Shown here: positions 63,501 through 64,000 of the stretch, one piece after another
How positions within the stretch are numbered: position 1 is the first letter of the stretch
Layout of the letters: every line of letters starts with the position of its first letter
Source of the DNA: Datnioides undecimradiatus
Lineage: Eukaryota; Chordata; Actinopteri; Lobotiformes; Datnioididae
NCBI GenBank assembly: GCA_008933995.1
Contig: WARS01000031.1
Location: forward strand, 896,001 to 960,000
Length of the DNA stretch: 64,000 bases
Direction: 5' to 3'
Made by a program: the position numbers and the translations under genes
Notes under the pieces: generated by a model
What the model was told of the DNA's origin: nothing
What the model saw: the letters and a program-made list of their open reading frames with translations, nothing else
The model's database searches: none

Positions 63501-64000
63501 ATGTTTTGACAGAGCTGTCAGCAGGACATGGTCAGTGAGCAGACTGTCATGTCTGTGGTTTGGTTCAAACCCCTCTGGTGACATCTGCTCAAAGTTCACA
63601 CTCTTCCAGAATCTTCCAGTACTTCTTCCTGAGAAGAAACCTTATCCAAGACAATCGTTCCAGCTACAGCAATATCACTGGTCAAGGTCCACATTCATTT
63701 GCCTCAACTGAACTACTTGGTTCATGGTCTGACTCCAATCCCGTTGCCTGGCTCTGCCACAAGACTTTTAAAATCGAGTTGATTTTGAAATTTGGTTACA
63801 TCACACAAGAGGAGAATCTTCCCAGATTTCCTTTTTTCTCACAGGACAAGATATAAAAAAAGTGTTGCATCACACACCACAGGATATTGATAATATTACC
63901 TTACATGATCTCAGAGGGAGACTGACATGTTATATTAACTTTCTGTCAATGTGGGTTTTGTGTTCCAAAGTAAGAACTAAACATGAGAGTCTAGCTATCA
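57539..64000. other. Gene-free stretch to the end of the window
   Basis: No recognisable host exon. It holds a G-rich run near 57,659-57,690, an unassigned minus-strand open block at 57,690-57,900, a short CT/TA repeat at about 59,196-59,220, and a strongly pyrimidine-biased region at 62,250-62,790. The final 98-codon plus frame (63,560-63,856) has no domain I can name. Confidence 0.45.
62250..62790 (+). other. Pyrimidine-rich region on the plus strand
   Basis: Two stretches, 62,256-62,520 and 62,640-62,790, are dominated by C and T on the plus strand and give long open frames rich in Ser, Phe, Leu and Pro. Such frames arise from low stop-codon content in CT-rich DNA, so I do not call genes. 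Confidence 0.6.

Noticed and set aside
1-64000. CRISPR array, tRNA, rRNA or prokaryotic operon
   Set aside because: No spaced direct-repeat array, cloverleaf signature, rRNA core or tightly packed prokaryotic-type genes are visible; the window is eukaryotic.

Overview
The window looks like teleost fish nuclear DNA: AT-rich, with many long (CA)n/(GT)n and tetranucleotide microsatellites, fish-type DNA transposons, L2-group LINE debris and a Ty3/Gypsy-like solo LTR. I find no host protein-coding gene I can name, no rRNA or tRNA, no CRISPR and no bacterial-style operon. Most of the 64 kb is best read as intergenic or deep intronic sequence, possibly a regulatory desert.

The one gene-rich object is a 7.6 kb DNA transposon at 37,912-45,514. 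It is bounded by CACTGTAAA...TTTACAGTG ends, which places it in the CACTA (EnSpm/CMC) group. It carries two genes in tandem on the minus strand. The first, 44,423-41,801, is a C2H2 zinc-finger transposase with RNase-H-like motifs. The second, 41,720-38,876, is a PB1-domain protein of the kind fish annotations call 'SAMD3-like'; it has canonical introns. Both are recognisable over nearly their full length but are broken by stops and frameshifts, so this copy is dead. Upstream lie a CpG-containing promoter candidate (CRE plus YY1-type site), a direct duplication and a minisatellite. The left end carries repeated subterminal motifs.

Layout. 1-9.1 kb: unique sequence, one 0.65 kb TTAA-flanked MITE with a THAP-like coding remnant (1,078-1,734) and two CA microsatellites. 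9.13-9.84 kb: a non-autonomous hAT element with a perfect 8-bp target duplication and a short BED-finger reading frame. 11.1-12.4 kb: two decayed LINE pieces, one on each strand. 17.8-18.3 kb: a solo LTR. 18.3-37.9 kb: mostly unique sequence with several blocks that look like candidate regulatory elements. 37.9-45.5 kb: the CACTA element. 45.5-64 kb: unique sequence with microsatellites, a 17-bp-arm hairpin at 55.8 kb and one exon-like segment at 57.3 kb.

The intact genes do not form a pathway. The coherent biology is the transposon pair (transposase plus PB1 accessory protein under one promoter region) and two short elements that each retain only a DNA-binding finger of their parent transposase. 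Calls rest on motif recognition and hand translation; no alignment or database search was run.
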